A DNA stretch of 64,000 bases, from the NCBI GenBank assembly GCA_044375975.1, contig JBILLQ010000008.1:7313-71312 (forward strand), read 5' to 3'. Of this stretch, positions 8,225 through 16,720 are shown one piece after another. The notes under the pieces are model-generated. The model had not been told where the DNA came from and searched no databases. It saw nothing but the letters and a program-made list of their open reading frames with translations. Numbering within the stretch: the stretch's first letter is position 1; each line of letters starts with the position of its first letter. This DNA comes from UBA5018 sp044375975. GTDB taxonomy: Bacteria; Cyanobacteriota; Cyanobacteriia; PCC-6307; Cyanobiaceae. Position numbers and translations under genes: made by a program.

Positions 8225-9247
8225 GTGCTCTTCTCCAGCCCCAACCCTGGTGGCCAGGTCGGCCCCAGGGCAGATCAGCCCAGCGGCGCCAAATCGGAAC
8301 TGATCGCCGCCGATCGCCTAGCACTGCTCAATCGCCGTTCCAATGCCGCTGGTTGGCGTCAGCTCTGGGGCCATCTGGCCCTGATCCTGGTGAGTGGCTG
8401 GCTGTGGGGCCAGCCCGCTCTGCCCCTGGTGCTGCGCTTGCCGGCCCTAGCTTTGCTGGGCGCCGCTCTGGCCTTTAGCTTCTGCGCCATGCACGAGTGC
8501 GGTCACCGCACCGCCTTTGACCAACGCGACAGTAACGATCGCTGGGCCTGGTGGGCAGGGGTAATCAGCTTCTACAACGCCGATTTTTACCGTCGCTATC
8601 ACCAGTGGCACCACCGCTACACCCATCTGCCTGGCCTGGATCCGGAGCTGGAGGATCCAGCTCCCTCCACCCTCAGCTCCTATCTGTTTGAACTAACTGG
8701 CCTGGGCTGGTGGCTGGGCAAACTGCGCGGCCATTGGCGAGGGCTGCGGGGGGAGTTCAGCGGCTGCCCCTACATCCCGCCCCAGGCGGCGCGGCAGGTA
8801 AGCGATTCGATCCGCCGCCAATGGGCGGTCTACGGCCTGCTGCTGCTGCTTTCCCTACCCGGCGGCAATGGCTTTGGTTTCTGGTACTGGCTATTGCCAC
8901 TGGCCATTGGCCAGCCACTGCTGCGCTTTGTGCTGCTGGCCGAGCACGGGGGCTGCCCCTTTGTGGCCGACGGACTGCGCAACACCCGCACCACTTACAC
9001 GCTGGCGCCGCTGCGCTGGCTGATGTGGAATATGCCCTTCCACGCCGAGCACCACCTCTATCCCTCCCTGCCCTTTCACGCCCTGGAGCGGGCCCATCAG
9101 CAGCTGGCCCCCCAGCTGTCGGTGGTAGCGCCAGGCTATCTAGCGGTGCATCGCGGCCTCCTCGCCAACCTCGCCGCCCTGGCGATGCCCCCGGCCTTGC
9201 CTGTTTCAGAGGTGGCTGTTTCGGCGGCGCCCGGCTCGATCCCTTGA
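8225..9247 (+). CDS. Membrane-bound fatty acid desaturase family protein
   Basis: Di-iron integral membrane oxygenase of the desaturase/hydroxylase superfamily. Its three histidine boxes are HECGH (in CAMHECGHRTAF), HQWHH (YHQWHHRYTH) and HAEHH (FHAEHHLYPSLP), separated by hydrophobic helices. It has 340 residues from a GTG start, and no better start is seen. The substrate (fatty acyl lipid, carotenoid or other) cannot be told from the sequence; the HECGH box resembles acyl-lipid desaturases more than CrtR. Its stop overlaps the putative TTG start of the next gene, and it heads a four- or five-gene run. A seven-unit repeat array fills the sequence just upstream, so its expression signals may be unusual. 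Confidence 0.85.
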   Translation: MLFSSPNPGGQVGPRADQPSGAKSELIAADRLALLNRRSNAAGWRQLWGHLALILVSGWLWGQPALPLVLRLPALALLGAALAFSFCAMHECGHRTAFDQRDSNDRWAWWAGVISFYNADFYRRYHQWHHRYTHLPGLDPELEDPAPSTLSSYLFELTGLGWWLGKLRGHWRGLRGEFSGCPYIPPQAARQVSDSIRRQWAVYGLLLLLSLPGGNGFGFWYWLLPLAIGQPLLRFVLLAEHGGCPFVADGLRNTRTTYTLAPLRWLMWNMPFHAEHHLYPSLPFHALERAHQQLAPQLSVVAPGYLAVHRGLLANLAALAMPPALPVSEVAVSAAPGSIP

Positions 9248-10407
9248 GCGGCACCTATCCCAGCGGTGCAACGAACACCGGCCTCAGCCGGGGCGCCAGC
9301 GCCGATCGCGCCTACGAGCTGGCAGCCTTCCCACTTGCCTGCGGCGAGATCCTGGCCAAGGCCAAACTCAGCTATCGGGTGTATGGCGAACTGAATGCGG
9401 CTCGCTCCAACCTGGTGCTCTATCCCAGTTCCTACGGCGCCTGGCCCGAGGACATCGACTGGCTGGTGGGGCCGATACTCGATCCGCGCCGTTGGTGCGT
9501 GGTGCTGGTCAGTCAATTTGGCAATGGTCGCTCCAGCAGCCCCAGCAACGGCGGGCCAGCCCTGGCACCCCAGGGCTGGCCGATCGACCACCGCGACAAC
9601 CTGCGGGCCCAGATCAAGCTGCTGGAAGATCTATTCAAGGTGGAGCGGCCAGCGCTGGTCTACGGCTGGTCGATGGGGGCGCAGCAGGCCTACCACTGGG
9701 CGGTGCTGGAGCCCCAGCGGCCCGAGCGGATTTTTTGTGTCTGCGGCACGGCCCGCACCACGCCCCACAACCGCCTTTTTTTGCTCAGCCTGCGCCAGGC
9801 CCTCACCGCCGATCCGGCCTGGAACGGCAGCGGCTTCGATGCGGTGCCAGAGCAGGGCCTGCGCAACTTTGCCCTGATCTACGCCAGCTGGGCCGCCAGC
9901 CAGAGCTTCTACCGCCGCGGCGCCCACCGGCAACTGGGCTACGCCGATGTGGAGAGCTACGTAGAACAGGCCTGGCTGCCGGCCTACCGCCGCCACGACC
10001 CCCGCGACCTGATCGCCATGCTCGATGTCTGGCTGGCCAACGACGTGGCCGCCGCCGCCGGGATCACCGAAGCCGCTGGCGGCGAGCAAACCTCAGGCTC
10101 AACAAATCAGCAGGTGGCCAGTTCCACTGGTAATGCCAGAGCCGAAGCAAGCGGCGATGGCGACCTGGCCGCGGCCCTGGGACGGATCCAGGCCCGCACC
10201 GCCGTGGTCGCCGCCAGCTGCGACCTCTACTTCCCCCCGGCCGATTGCGCCGCGGAGGCGGCCCTGATTCCAGGAGCCAGCTTCCAGATACTCGATTCCG
10301 ACCTGGGCCACCGGGCCGGCAATCCCCGCGACAGCCCGGCCGAGCAGGCGCTGATTCGCGCTGCCGTCGAGGCCCTCTGCGCCGATTTGCCCAACCCCCT
10401 GCCCTGA
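9244..10407 (+). CDS. Alpha/beta hydrolase, homoserine O-acetyltransferase (MetX)-like
   Basis: 387 residues if translation begins at the TTG at 9244, which overlaps the desaturase stop (TTGA). No ATG or GTG occurs until the core, so this start is the best available. The fold is alpha/beta hydrolase: YRVYGELN start, GNGRSSSPSN loop, nucleophile elbow YGWSMGAQQAYHW (serine nucleophile) and a distal SDLGHRAGNP with the histidine; the acid is probably in CDLYFPP. MetX enzymes acetylate homoserine or serine with acetyl-CoA; this divergent member's acceptor is unknown. A low-complexity insert (TSGSTNQQVASSTGNA) sits near residue 280. The next gene starts 7 bases later. Confidence 0.8.
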   Translation: MSGTYPSGATNTGLSRGASADRAYELAAFPLACGEILAKAKLSYRVYGELNAARSNLVLYPSSYGAWPEDIDWLVGPILDPRRWCVVLVSQFGNGRSSSPSNGGPALAPQGWPIDHRDNLRAQIKLLEDLFKVERPALVYGWSMGAQQAYHWAVLEPQRPERIFCVCGTARTTPHNRLFLLSLRQALTADPAWNGSGFDAVPEQGLRNFALIYASWAASQSFYRRGAHRQLGYADVESYVEQAWLPAYRRHDPRDLIAMLDVWLANDVAAAAGITEAAGGEQTSGSTNQQVASSTGNARAEASGDGDLAAALGRIQARTAVVAASCDLYFPPADCAAEAALIPGASFQILDSDLGHRAGNPRDSPAEQALIRAAVEALCADLPNPLP

Positions 10408-10414
10408 GACCCCG

Positions 10415-11656
10415 ATGACTGTGCTCGCCCGCTTTGCCGCCGACCGCGGCATCCGCCACTTTTTGTTCTCCTTCTGCGACCTGTTCGGGGTACAGCGCGC
10501 CAAGTTGGTGCCGGCCTCCGCCGTGGCCCAGCTGGAGGCCAGCGGCGCCGGTTTTGCCGGCTTTGCCGCCTGGCTGGATTTGACCCCCGCCGATGCCGAC
10601 GTGCTGGCCCGGCCGGATCCAGCCAGCCTCACGGTGCTGCCCTGGCAGCCGGAGGTGGCCTGGGTGGCCACCGACCTGGAGATGGGGGGGGAGCCGCTGG
10701 AGCAATCACCGCGGCGGGTGCTGCAGCGGCAGTTGCAGCGCGCCCAGGCCCTGGGCTTGCGCTTCATGACCGGCGTGGAACCGGAGTTTTTCCTGCTGGA
10801 TGCCGGTGGCCAGGCGATCGGCGATCCGGCCGACCAGCAGCGCAAACCCTGCTACGACCAGCTGGCCTTGATGCGTCACTATCCGCTGATCAGCGAGATC
10901 CTGGAGGCGATGGAGGGCCTTGGCTGGGCTCCGTACCAGGCCGACCACGAGGACGCCAACGGCCAGTTTGAGATCAACTGGACCTTTGCCGATGCGCTCA
11001 CCACCGCCGATCGGCATGCCTTCTTTCGGGTGATGGTGGCCACCCTGGCGGAGCGCCACGGCCTGCGGGCCAGCTTCCGGCCCAAACCCTTTGCCCAGCT
11101 CACCGGCAACGGCTGCCACCTGCACCTCTCGCTCTGGGATGGCGATGGCAACCGCTTTGTCGATGCCAACGGCCCCCTGGGGCTATCCAGCCTCGCCTAC
11201 CAGTTCCTGGGCGGCTTGCTGGACCACGCCCCGGGCCTCTGCGCGATCACCAATCCCAGTCTCAACAGCTATGCCCGTCTGGGGGGAAGCACCACCGCTT
11301 CCGGGGCCACCTGGTCGCCCAGCTGGATCAGCTATGGCGGCAACAACCGCACCCACATGGTGCGCCTGCCCGACGACCAGCGGCTGGAGTTGCGTCTACC
11401 CGACGGCGATGCCAATCCCTATCTGCTCCAGGCGGCGGTGCTGGCGGCGGGCCTCGAAGGCATCGAGCGCCAACTGGATCCAGGCCCCCGCAACGATGCC
11501 AACGCCTACACCGATCCACCGACGGGGGCCGCCGCCAGGGCCCTGCCCGCCACCCTGGAGGCGGCCCAGGCGGCCTTCGCCACCGATACAGCCCTGCGCC
11601 AAGCCCTGGGGGAACAGTTCTGCCAGGCCTATGGCCGCTGGCCCCGCAGCGAATGA
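10415..11656 (+). CDS. Glutamine synthetase-like ligase (GlnT / type III glutamate-ammonia ligase group)
   Basis: 413 residues of the glutamine synthetase fold. The metal and ATP residues are visible in GVEPEFFLLD, DHEDANGQFEINW, GNGCHLHLSLWD and NRTHMVRLPDDQRLELRLPDGDANPYL. The protein lacks the longer C-terminus of GlnA and matches the GlnT-like group. Members of that group can make glutamine or gamma-glutamyl amides such as gamma-glutamylmethylamide from glutamate and an amine. Its 3' end overlaps the phytochelatin synthase start (ATGA at 11653), so the two products are probably made together. Because that neighbour cuts or moves gamma-glutamyl groups, a role in gamma-glutamyl chemistry is plausible. 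That is inference from context. Confidence 0.85.
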   Translation: MTVLARFAADRGIRHFLFSFCDLFGVQRAKLVPASAVAQLEASGAGFAGFAAWLDLTPADADVLARPDPASLTVLPWQPEVAWVATDLEMGGEPLEQSPRRVLQRQLQRAQALGLRFMTGVEPEFFLLDAGGQAIGDPADQQRKPCYDQLALMRHYPLISEILEAMEGLGWAPYQADHEDANGQFEINWTFADALTTADRHAFFRVMVATLAERHGLRASFRPKPFAQLTGNGCHLHLSLWDGDGNRFVDANGPLGLSSLAYQFLGGLLDHAPGLCAITNPSLNSYARLGGSTTASGATWSPSWISYGGNNRTHMVRLPDDQRLELRLPDGDANPYLLQAAVLAAGLEGIERQLDPGPRNDANAYTDPPTGAAARALPATLEAAQAAFATDTALRQALGEQFCQAYGRWPRSE

Positions 11657-12588
11657 AGCCCTCAAAAGCCGAAACAGCGCTCAAAAGCCGAAACAATGGC
11701 TGGATGAAAATTCGCTTGCATCCCAGCTTGCGCACCTCCCCTGTCCCGGCGCGACGGCACTTTTGGCTGGCCCTTGCCCTCGTCTTGGCGGCCCTGGCTC
11801 CGCCAGGTTTGGCCAGGGGCGATGGGCTTGCCAGAGGCGCTGGCAGTGCAGCCCAACCACCCCCTGGCGGCTCGCGGCCAGGGGCCGCTCAGCTCGTGGC
11901 TGGCCAGGGCGACCCTGGCCATAACCCCAAGGGCCAGGCCATCCCCAGGCAGGCCCTGCCGAACCTGATTCCCCTGACCGAGCCCGCAGGGCTAAACCTG
12001 CTGGCCGGCAGTGGCCACCGGGCCGATTACGGCGCCTTGGCGGGGGCCCTGCTCACCCAGGCCAACCTGGCCTACTGCGGCGTGGCCAGCAGCGCAATGC
12101 TGCTCAACAGCCTGGCGGTACCAGCGCCGACGGTGCCGGGCTACGGCCCCTATCGCTTCTGGACCCAGGAAAACTTTTTTGACGACGCGGCCACCCGCCT
12201 GGTCAAGGCTCCTGAGCTGATCGCCCGCCAGGGGATGACCTTGGATCAGTTGCGTGACCTGCTGGCCAGCAAGGGCCTCCAGGTGAGAACAATTCATGGC
12301 CGGGAGATTGAATTACTGGCCCTGCGCCGGCTGCTGGCCAGCAGCCTGGCCAATCCCCTGGATCGCCTGCTGGTGAACTACGACCGCCGGCAACTGGGCC
12401 AGACCGGCGGCGGTCATATCGCGCCGCTGGCCGCGTACCACGCCGCCAGTGATCGGGTGCTGATCCTCGACGTGGCTCGCTATCGCTACCCCTCAGTGTG
12501 GGTGCCCCTGGTGAAGCTGTGGCACTCGATGCGCAGCCTGGATTCCGCCAGTGGCCTCAGCCGGGGGCTAGTGGTGGTGGAGCGTTGA
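11653..12588 (+). CDS. Phytochelatin synthase family peptidase, secreted
   Basis: Papain-like (C83) enzyme of the cyanobacterial phytochelatin-synthase type, which typically hydrolyses glutathione to gamma-glutamylcysteine and makes little phytochelatin. The catalytic triad is visible: Cys142 in NLAYCGVASSAML, His255 in GGGHIAPLAAYH and Asp273 in LILDVARYRYP. A basic stretch then a hydrophobic segment (HFWLALALVLAALAPPGLARG) gives an export signal, so it acts in the periplasm or is membrane-held. The ATG at 11653 overlaps the previous stop. The first 50 bases hold two 17-base copies of ctcaaaagccgaaacaa-like sequence, 19 bp apart and out of frame with each other, so the ATG at 11704 may be the original start. 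Confidence 0.88.
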   Translation: MKPSKAETALKSRNNGWMKIRLHPSLRTSPVPARRHFWLALALVLAALAPPGLARGDGLARGAGSAAQPPPGGSRPGAAQLVAGQGDPGHNPKGQAIPRQALPNLIPLTEPAGLNLLAGSGHRADYGALAGALLTQANLAYCGVASSAMLLNSLAVPAPTVPGYGPYRFWTQENFFDDAATRLVKAPELIARQGMTLDQLRDLLASKGLQVRTIHGREIELLALRRLLASSLANPLDRLLVNYDRRQLGQTGGGHIAPLAAYHAASDRVLILDVARYRYPSVWVPLVKLWHSMRSLDSASGLSRGLVVVER

Positions 12589-12611
12589 TTAGTGGCGACG
12601 CAACCCCAGCC

Positions 12612-13214
12612 ATGGCCGATTTCCTCAGGAGCGAGTTGTCTGGAAGCGAGCTATCCAGAACAGAAGTGTCTGCAAGCGAGAGCTCCAGTTGGCCCCAACC
12701 GCAAATTGACCCCGAGGCCTGGGTGGCAGCCTCGGCCGTGCTGATCGGCGATGTGAGCCTGGCCGCCGGCGCCAGCCTCTGGCCCACGGCGGTCGCCCGC
12801 GGCGATCTGAGTGCGATCCGGGTTGGGGTTGGCAGCAATGTGCAAGACGGTGCGGTGCTGCATGGCGACCCGGGCCAGCCGGTGCTGATCGGGGCCGATG
12901 TGACCATTGGCCACCGGGCGGTGATCCATGGCGCCACCCTGGAAGACGGCTGTCTAATCGGCATCGGCGCGATCGTGCTCAATGGCGTCACCGTGGGGGC
13001 TGGAGCCCTGGTGGCAGCCGGATCGGTGGTGACCAGGGACGTGCCGCCCCGCAGCCTGGTGATGGGTGCTCCCGCTGTGGTGAAACGGGAACTAAGCGCC
13101 GAGGCGGTGGCTGAACAGCTGGAGCATGCCCGCCGCTATCGCCAGTTGGCCATGGTGCATGCCGCCCAAACCAAAGCTCTGGCATCCGCAGCCGCCGGGC
13201 GATCAAAACCTTAA
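12612..13214 (+). CDS. Gamma-carbonic anhydrase family (YrdA/PaaY-type) hexapeptide protein
   Basis: 200 residues forming a left-handed beta-helix. Metal-site histidines are in AVLHGDPGQPV and TIGHRAVIHGATLEDG, and the family's GIGAIVLNGVTVGAGALVAAGSVV run follows. Activity as a true carbonic anhydrase is not certain for this subgroup. The start is the ATG at 12612, 23 bases after the phytochelatin synthase stop. Residues 6-26 are four 15-bp tandem units (12630-12689) coding serine/glutamate-rich peptides such as SELSG, SELSR, TEVSA and SESSS, a lead that other family members lack. The gene completes the run that starts with the desaturase. Confidence 0.85.
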   Translation: MADFLRSELSGSELSRTEVSASESSSWPQPQIDPEAWVAASAVLIGDVSLAAGASLWPTAVARGDLSAIRVGVGSNVQDGAVLHGDPGQPVLIGADVTIGHRAVIHGATLEDGCLIGIGAIVLNGVTVGAGALVAAGSVVTRDVPPRSLVMGAPAVVKRELSAEAVAEQLEHARRYRQLAMVHAAQTKALASAAAGRSKP

Positions 13215-13318
13215 CCGCCGGGAGAACAAATGTAGATATCGATCAGCTCGGCGCGGCGGCGCAGCGGCGGCCAGGCGCGGTCCGTAAGATCACTGTCATC
13301 CTTCTCCCTTGCCTTCCC

Positions 13319-13441
13319 ATGGACGCTCGGCTGGTGCTGGTTGCCGCTCCGATCCTGCTGGCCGCTAGCTGGGCTGTATTTCACATCGGCCGGGCCGCTG
13401 TGGGTCAGCTGCAGCTGATGCTCAAGCGCGCCCGGGCCTGA
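13319..13441 (+). CDS. psbY: Photosystem II protein PsbY
   Basis: A 40-residue gene. The product begins MDARLVLVAAPILLAASWAV, continues with FHIGRAAVGQLQLMLKR and ends in RARA. It is one transmembrane helix followed by the conserved GRAAxGQLQ segment of PsbY, a small peripheral subunit of photosystem II in the thylakoid membrane. The start ATG at 13319 is preceded by cttgccttccc. The stop TGA at 13439-13441 shares its last base with the ATG of trmFO (TGATG), so reinitiation is likely. It confirms that the organism is oxygenic. Confidence 0.9.
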   Translation: MDARLVLVAAPILLAASWAVFHIGRAAVGQLQLMLKRARA

Positions 13442-14892
13442 TGGCCGCCATCTGGAGCGAGCCAGCGGCCCCAATCGATTCCACCAATCACCAACAGCCC
13501 AGCCAGCGGCCTGGTCAGCAACAGCCGGCCAGCCTGCTGGTGATTGGTGCCGGCCTGGCTGGCACCGAGGCGGCCTGGCAAATAGCCCAGGCCGGCCTAG
13601 CGGTACGGCTGGTGGAAATGCGGCCGCTGCATCGCTCCCCCGCCCACCACAGCGGCGAGTTCGCCGAGTTGGTGTGCAGCAATAGCTTCGGCGCCCTTAG
13701 CAGCGATCGAGCCGCAGGGCTGCTGCAGGAAGAGCTGCGGCGGCTGGGTTCCCTGGTGATTGCCACCGCCGATGCCCATGCGGTGCCCGCCGGGGGCGCC
13801 CTGGCGGTGGATCGGGGTCGCTATAGCGCCGCCCTCACCGCCCGCCTGGAGGCCCACCCCCTGGTGACGGTGGAGCGCCGCGAACAAACCCAACTGCCGG
13901 CGGCGGATCAAATCGCCGTGCTGGCCACCGGCCCGCTCACCAGTGAGCCCTTGGCCGAGCAGCTGCGCGCCTTCACGGGCCGCGAGGATTGCCATTTTTT
14001 TGATGCGGCCAGCCCAATTGTGGCTGGTGAGAGTATCGATCTAGAGCGGGCGTTTCGCGCCTCTCGTTACGACAAGGGGGATGCTGATTATATAAATTGT
14101 CCGATGAATAAACAGCAGTACCTCGACTTTCGCGAGGCCCTGCTCAGCGCCGAACAAGCGGAGCTCAAGGATTTCGAGCAGGAGAACGCCAGCTTCTTCG
14201 AGGGCTGCCTACCGATTGAGGAGCTGGCTCGCCGCGGCGAAGACACCATGCGCTACGGACCGCTCAAGCCGATCGGCCTCTGGGATCCCCGCTGGGGGGA
14301 TGTCCAAGACGCCGCGGTGCGCCGCGCCCAGCGGGCCCATGCGGTGGTGCAGCTGCGCCAAGAAGACAAGGATGGGCGGCTCTGGAACCTGGTGGGTTTC
14401 CAGACCAACCTCAAATGGGGCGAGCAGCAGAGGGTGCTGCGCCTGATTCCAGGCCTGGAGCAGGCAGACTTCGTGCGCTTTGGCGTGATGCATCGCAACA
14501 CCTTCCTGGAATCGCCCCAGCTGCTGGATGCCAGCCTGCAGTTCCGCAGCCGCCCCCAGCTGCTGGCAGCGGGCCAGATCACCGGCACCGAGGGCTATGC
14601 GGCGGCGGTGGCCGGTGGTTGGCTGGCCGGCACCAACGCCGCCCGCCTGGCCAAAGGGCTGGCGCCGATCAGCCTGCCGGCCACCACGATGATCGGCGCC
14701 TTGACCCACTTCATCGCCGAAGCCCCCAGCAAGGCTTTCCAGCCGATGCCCCCCAACTTCGGCCTGCTGCCGGATCTGCCCGAGCGCATCCGCGACAAGC
14801 GCAGTCGCTATGGCGCCTACCGCGACCGAGCCCTCGCCGATCTGGAGCCCTACCGCCAGGTCGCCCAGCGCCAGCTGGCGCTTGCCGGCTGA
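13441..14892 (+). CDS. trmFO: Folate/FAD-dependent tRNA uracil-54 C5-methyltransferase
   Basis: Makes ribothymidine at position 54 of tRNAs using methylenetetrahydrofolate and FADH2. The FAD-binding N-terminus reads LVIGAGLAGTEAAWQIAQ. Family signatures VEMRP, HHSGEFAELVCSNSFGA and AAGLLQEELR follow, then NCPMNKQQY and the C-terminal GQITGTEGYAAAVAGG. It has 483 residues, including an N-terminal extension of about 25 residues rich in Q/P/S before the FAD motif. The start at 13441 overlaps the psbY stop. About 150 noncoding bases separate it from crtH. Confidence 0.94.
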   Translation: MAAIWSEPAAPIDSTNHQQPSQRPGQQQPASLLVIGAGLAGTEAAWQIAQAGLAVRLVEMRPLHRSPAHHSGEFAELVCSNSFGALSSDRAAGLLQEELRRLGSLVIATADAHAVPAGGALAVDRGRYSAALTARLEAHPLVTVERREQTQLPAADQIAVLATGPLTSEPLAEQLRAFTGREDCHFFDAASPIVAGESIDLERAFRASRYDKGDADYINCPMNKQQYLDFREALLSAEQAELKDFEQENASFFEGCLPIEELARRGEDTMRYGPLKPIGLWDPRWGDVQDAAVRRAQRAHAVVQLRQEDKDGRLWNLVGFQTNLKWGEQQRVLRLIPGLEQADFVRFGVMHRNTFLESPQLLDASLQFRSRPQLLAAGQITGTEGYAAAVAGGWLAGTNAARLAKGLAPISLPATTMIGALTHFIAEAPSKAFQPMPPNFGLLPDLPERIRDKRSRYGAYRDRALADLEPYRQVAQRQLALAG

Positions 14893-15044
14893 TCGCCTCG
14901 CTGCGCTGCGGCAGCAGTTGGGGCCTGTCCGCTTGCTCTGGCCAACAGTCTCCTGGCTGCCTCGGGGTCAGCTGATCCCGATGGCGCTGGGACTGAAGCC
15001 CCAGCGCCCAGCCCCTAAGGTCGCAGCCAGCCTCCCTTCCGCCG

Positions 15045-16703
15045 GTGCCCAGCGCTCCAGCTCCTAGCAGTTCCACCATTAACTCCAGAGCCAACGGCTC
15101 CAGCAGTAACCCCAGCGCCACTGGCTCCATCAGCTCCACCAGTAATTCCAGTTCCAGCAGCTCAGCTCCAGCCAGCTGGGATGCCCTGGTGATCGGCGCC
15201 GGCATCGGCGGCCTGGTTACCGCCAGCCAACTGGCCGCCAAGGGGGCGCGGGTGCTGGTGCTGGAGCGCTACTTGATTCCCGGCGGCAGCGGCGGCAGCT
15301 TCAAGCGGGCGGGCTACACGTTTGACGTGGGCGCCTCGATGATCTTTGGCTTTGGCAGCAAGGGCCACACCAACCTGCTCACCAGGGCCCTGGCGGATGT
15401 GGGCCAACACTGCGAGACGATCCCCGACCCGGCTCAACTGGAATATCACCTGCCGGGCGGTCTGCGGCTGGCGGTGGATCGAAACTACGAGCGCTTCATC
15501 GCCGAGCTCACCGCCCTGTTCCCCCACGAGGCCAAGGGTATCCGCGCCTTTTATGACACCTGTTGGAGCGTGTTTCGCTGCCTCGATGCGATGCCGCTGC
15601 TCTCCCTGGAAGACCCGGCCTACCTGGCCAAGGTGTTCTTCAAGGCGCCGCTGGCCTGCCTGGGCCTGGCCCGCTGGTTACCGGTGAATGCCGGAGATGT
15701 GGCGCGAAAACACATTCGCGATCCCTATCTACTGAAGTTCATCGATATGGAATGTTTCTGCTGGAGCGTGATGCCGGCGGACCGCACGCCGATGATCAAT
15801 GCCGGCATGGTGTTCTCCGATCGCCATGCCGGCGGCATCAATTACCCCAGTGGTGGGGTGGGGGTGATCGCCGAGAAGTTAGTGGCTGGATTGCAGAACC
15901 ATGGCGGTGAGATCCGCTATCGGGCCCGCGTCACCAAGGTGATCCTGGAGCAGGGCAGGGCTGTGGGGGTGGAGCTGGCCAGTGGCGAGCGGATTCAGGC
16001 GCGAAGGGTGATCAGCAACGCCACCCGCTGGGACACCTTTGCCGGCGAAGGCTCGGGCAAGTCAAGCCTGGTGGACGCGGCCCACACCCCCGCTGCGGAA
16101 GGCCGCTGGCGGCAGCGCTATAAGGCCTCCCCCTCCTTCCTGTCGCTGCATCTGGGGGTGAAGGCCGAGCTGATTGCCGCCGGCACCCACGTGCATCACC
16201 TGCTGCTGGAGCAGTGGCAGGAAATGGATGCCGAACAGGGCACGATTTTCGTTTCCATCCCCACCCTGCTGGACCCCAGCCTGGCGCCGGCTGGCAAACA
16301 CATCGTGCATAGCTTCACCCCTTCTTCCATGCAGGAATGGCAGGGTCTATCCCCTGGTGAATATCGGGCCAAGAAACAGGCCGATGCCCAGCGCCTGATC
16401 GGGCGGTTGGAATCAATTCTGCCGGGCTTGTCGGCCGCGATCAGCCATTGCGAGGTGGGCACGCCCCGCAGCCACCGCCGCTTTCTGGGCCGGATCGATG
16501 GCAGCTATGGACCAATTCCCAGCCGGCGCCTGCCCGGTTTGCTGCCGATGCCCTTCAACCGCACCGCTATTCCCGGGCTCTATGGCGTGGGCGATTCCTG
16601 TTTTCCAGGCCAGGGGCTGAATGCCGTGGCCTTCAGTGGCTACGCCTGCTCCCACCGCGTGGGCGCCGATCTCGGCCTCAATTCCTGGGCGCTTCCAGAT
16701 TGA
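15045..16703 (+). CDS. crtH: Carotenoid isomerase
   Basis: FAD-dependent isomerase converting poly-cis-lycopene to all-trans-lycopene (CrtISO/CrtH) in carotenoid synthesis at the membrane. The dinucleotide fold is VIGAGIGGLVTASQLAAKGARVLVLER. Family segments are PGGSGGSFKRAGYTFDVGASMIFGFG, ECFCWSVMPADRTPMINAGMVFSDRH and the C-terminal GLYGVGDSCFPGQGLNAVAFSGYACAHR-like stretch (seen as FPGQGLNAVAFSGY). It has 552 residues from the GTG at 15045. The first 45 residues are a serine/asparagine-rich low-complexity lead (SSSTINSRANGSSSN and similar) that homologues lack, coded by degenerate repeats; a later start may apply. Its 3' end faces the minus-strand prenyl-synthase fusion. Confidence 0.92.
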   Translation: MPSAPAPSSSTINSRANGSSSNPSATGSISSTSNSSSSSSAPASWDALVIGAGIGGLVTASQLAAKGARVLVLERYLIPGGSGGSFKRAGYTFDVGASMIFGFGSKGHTNLLTRALADVGQHCETIPDPAQLEYHLPGGLRLAVDRNYERFIAELTALFPHEAKGIRAFYDTCWSVFRCLDAMPLLSLEDPAYLAKVFFKAPLACLGLARWLPVNAGDVARKHIRDPYLLKFIDMECFCWSVMPADRTPMINAGMVFSDRHAGGINYPSGGVGVIAEKLVAGLQNHGGEIRYRARVTKVILEQGRAVGVELASGERIQARRVISNATRWDTFAGEGSGKSSLVDAAHTPAAEGRWRQRYKASPSFLSLHLGVKAELIAAGTHVHHLLLEQWQEMDAEQGTIFVSIPTLLDPSLAPAGKHIVHSFTPSSMQEWQGLSPGEYRAKKQADAQRLIGRLESILPGLSAAISHCEVGTPRSHRRFLGRIDGSYGPIPSRRLPGLLPMPFNRTAIPGLYGVGDSCFPGQGLNAVAFSGYACSHRVGADLGLNSWALPD

Positions 16704-16704
16704 G

Positions 16705-16720
16705 AGCCCCAGCTGGGGCT
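16705..16720. terminator. Palindrome between convergent genes, possible bidirectional terminator
   Basis: agccccagctggggct is a perfect 16-bp palindrome between the crtH stop and the end of the minus-strand fusion gene, overlapping the latter's stop codon. There is no T tract on either side, so intrinsic termination would be weak. Confidence 0.35.

Noticed and set aside
13515..13995. Antisense frames over trmFO and many other genes
   Set aside because: Typical GC-rich shadow frames with no motif, start site or conservation signal.
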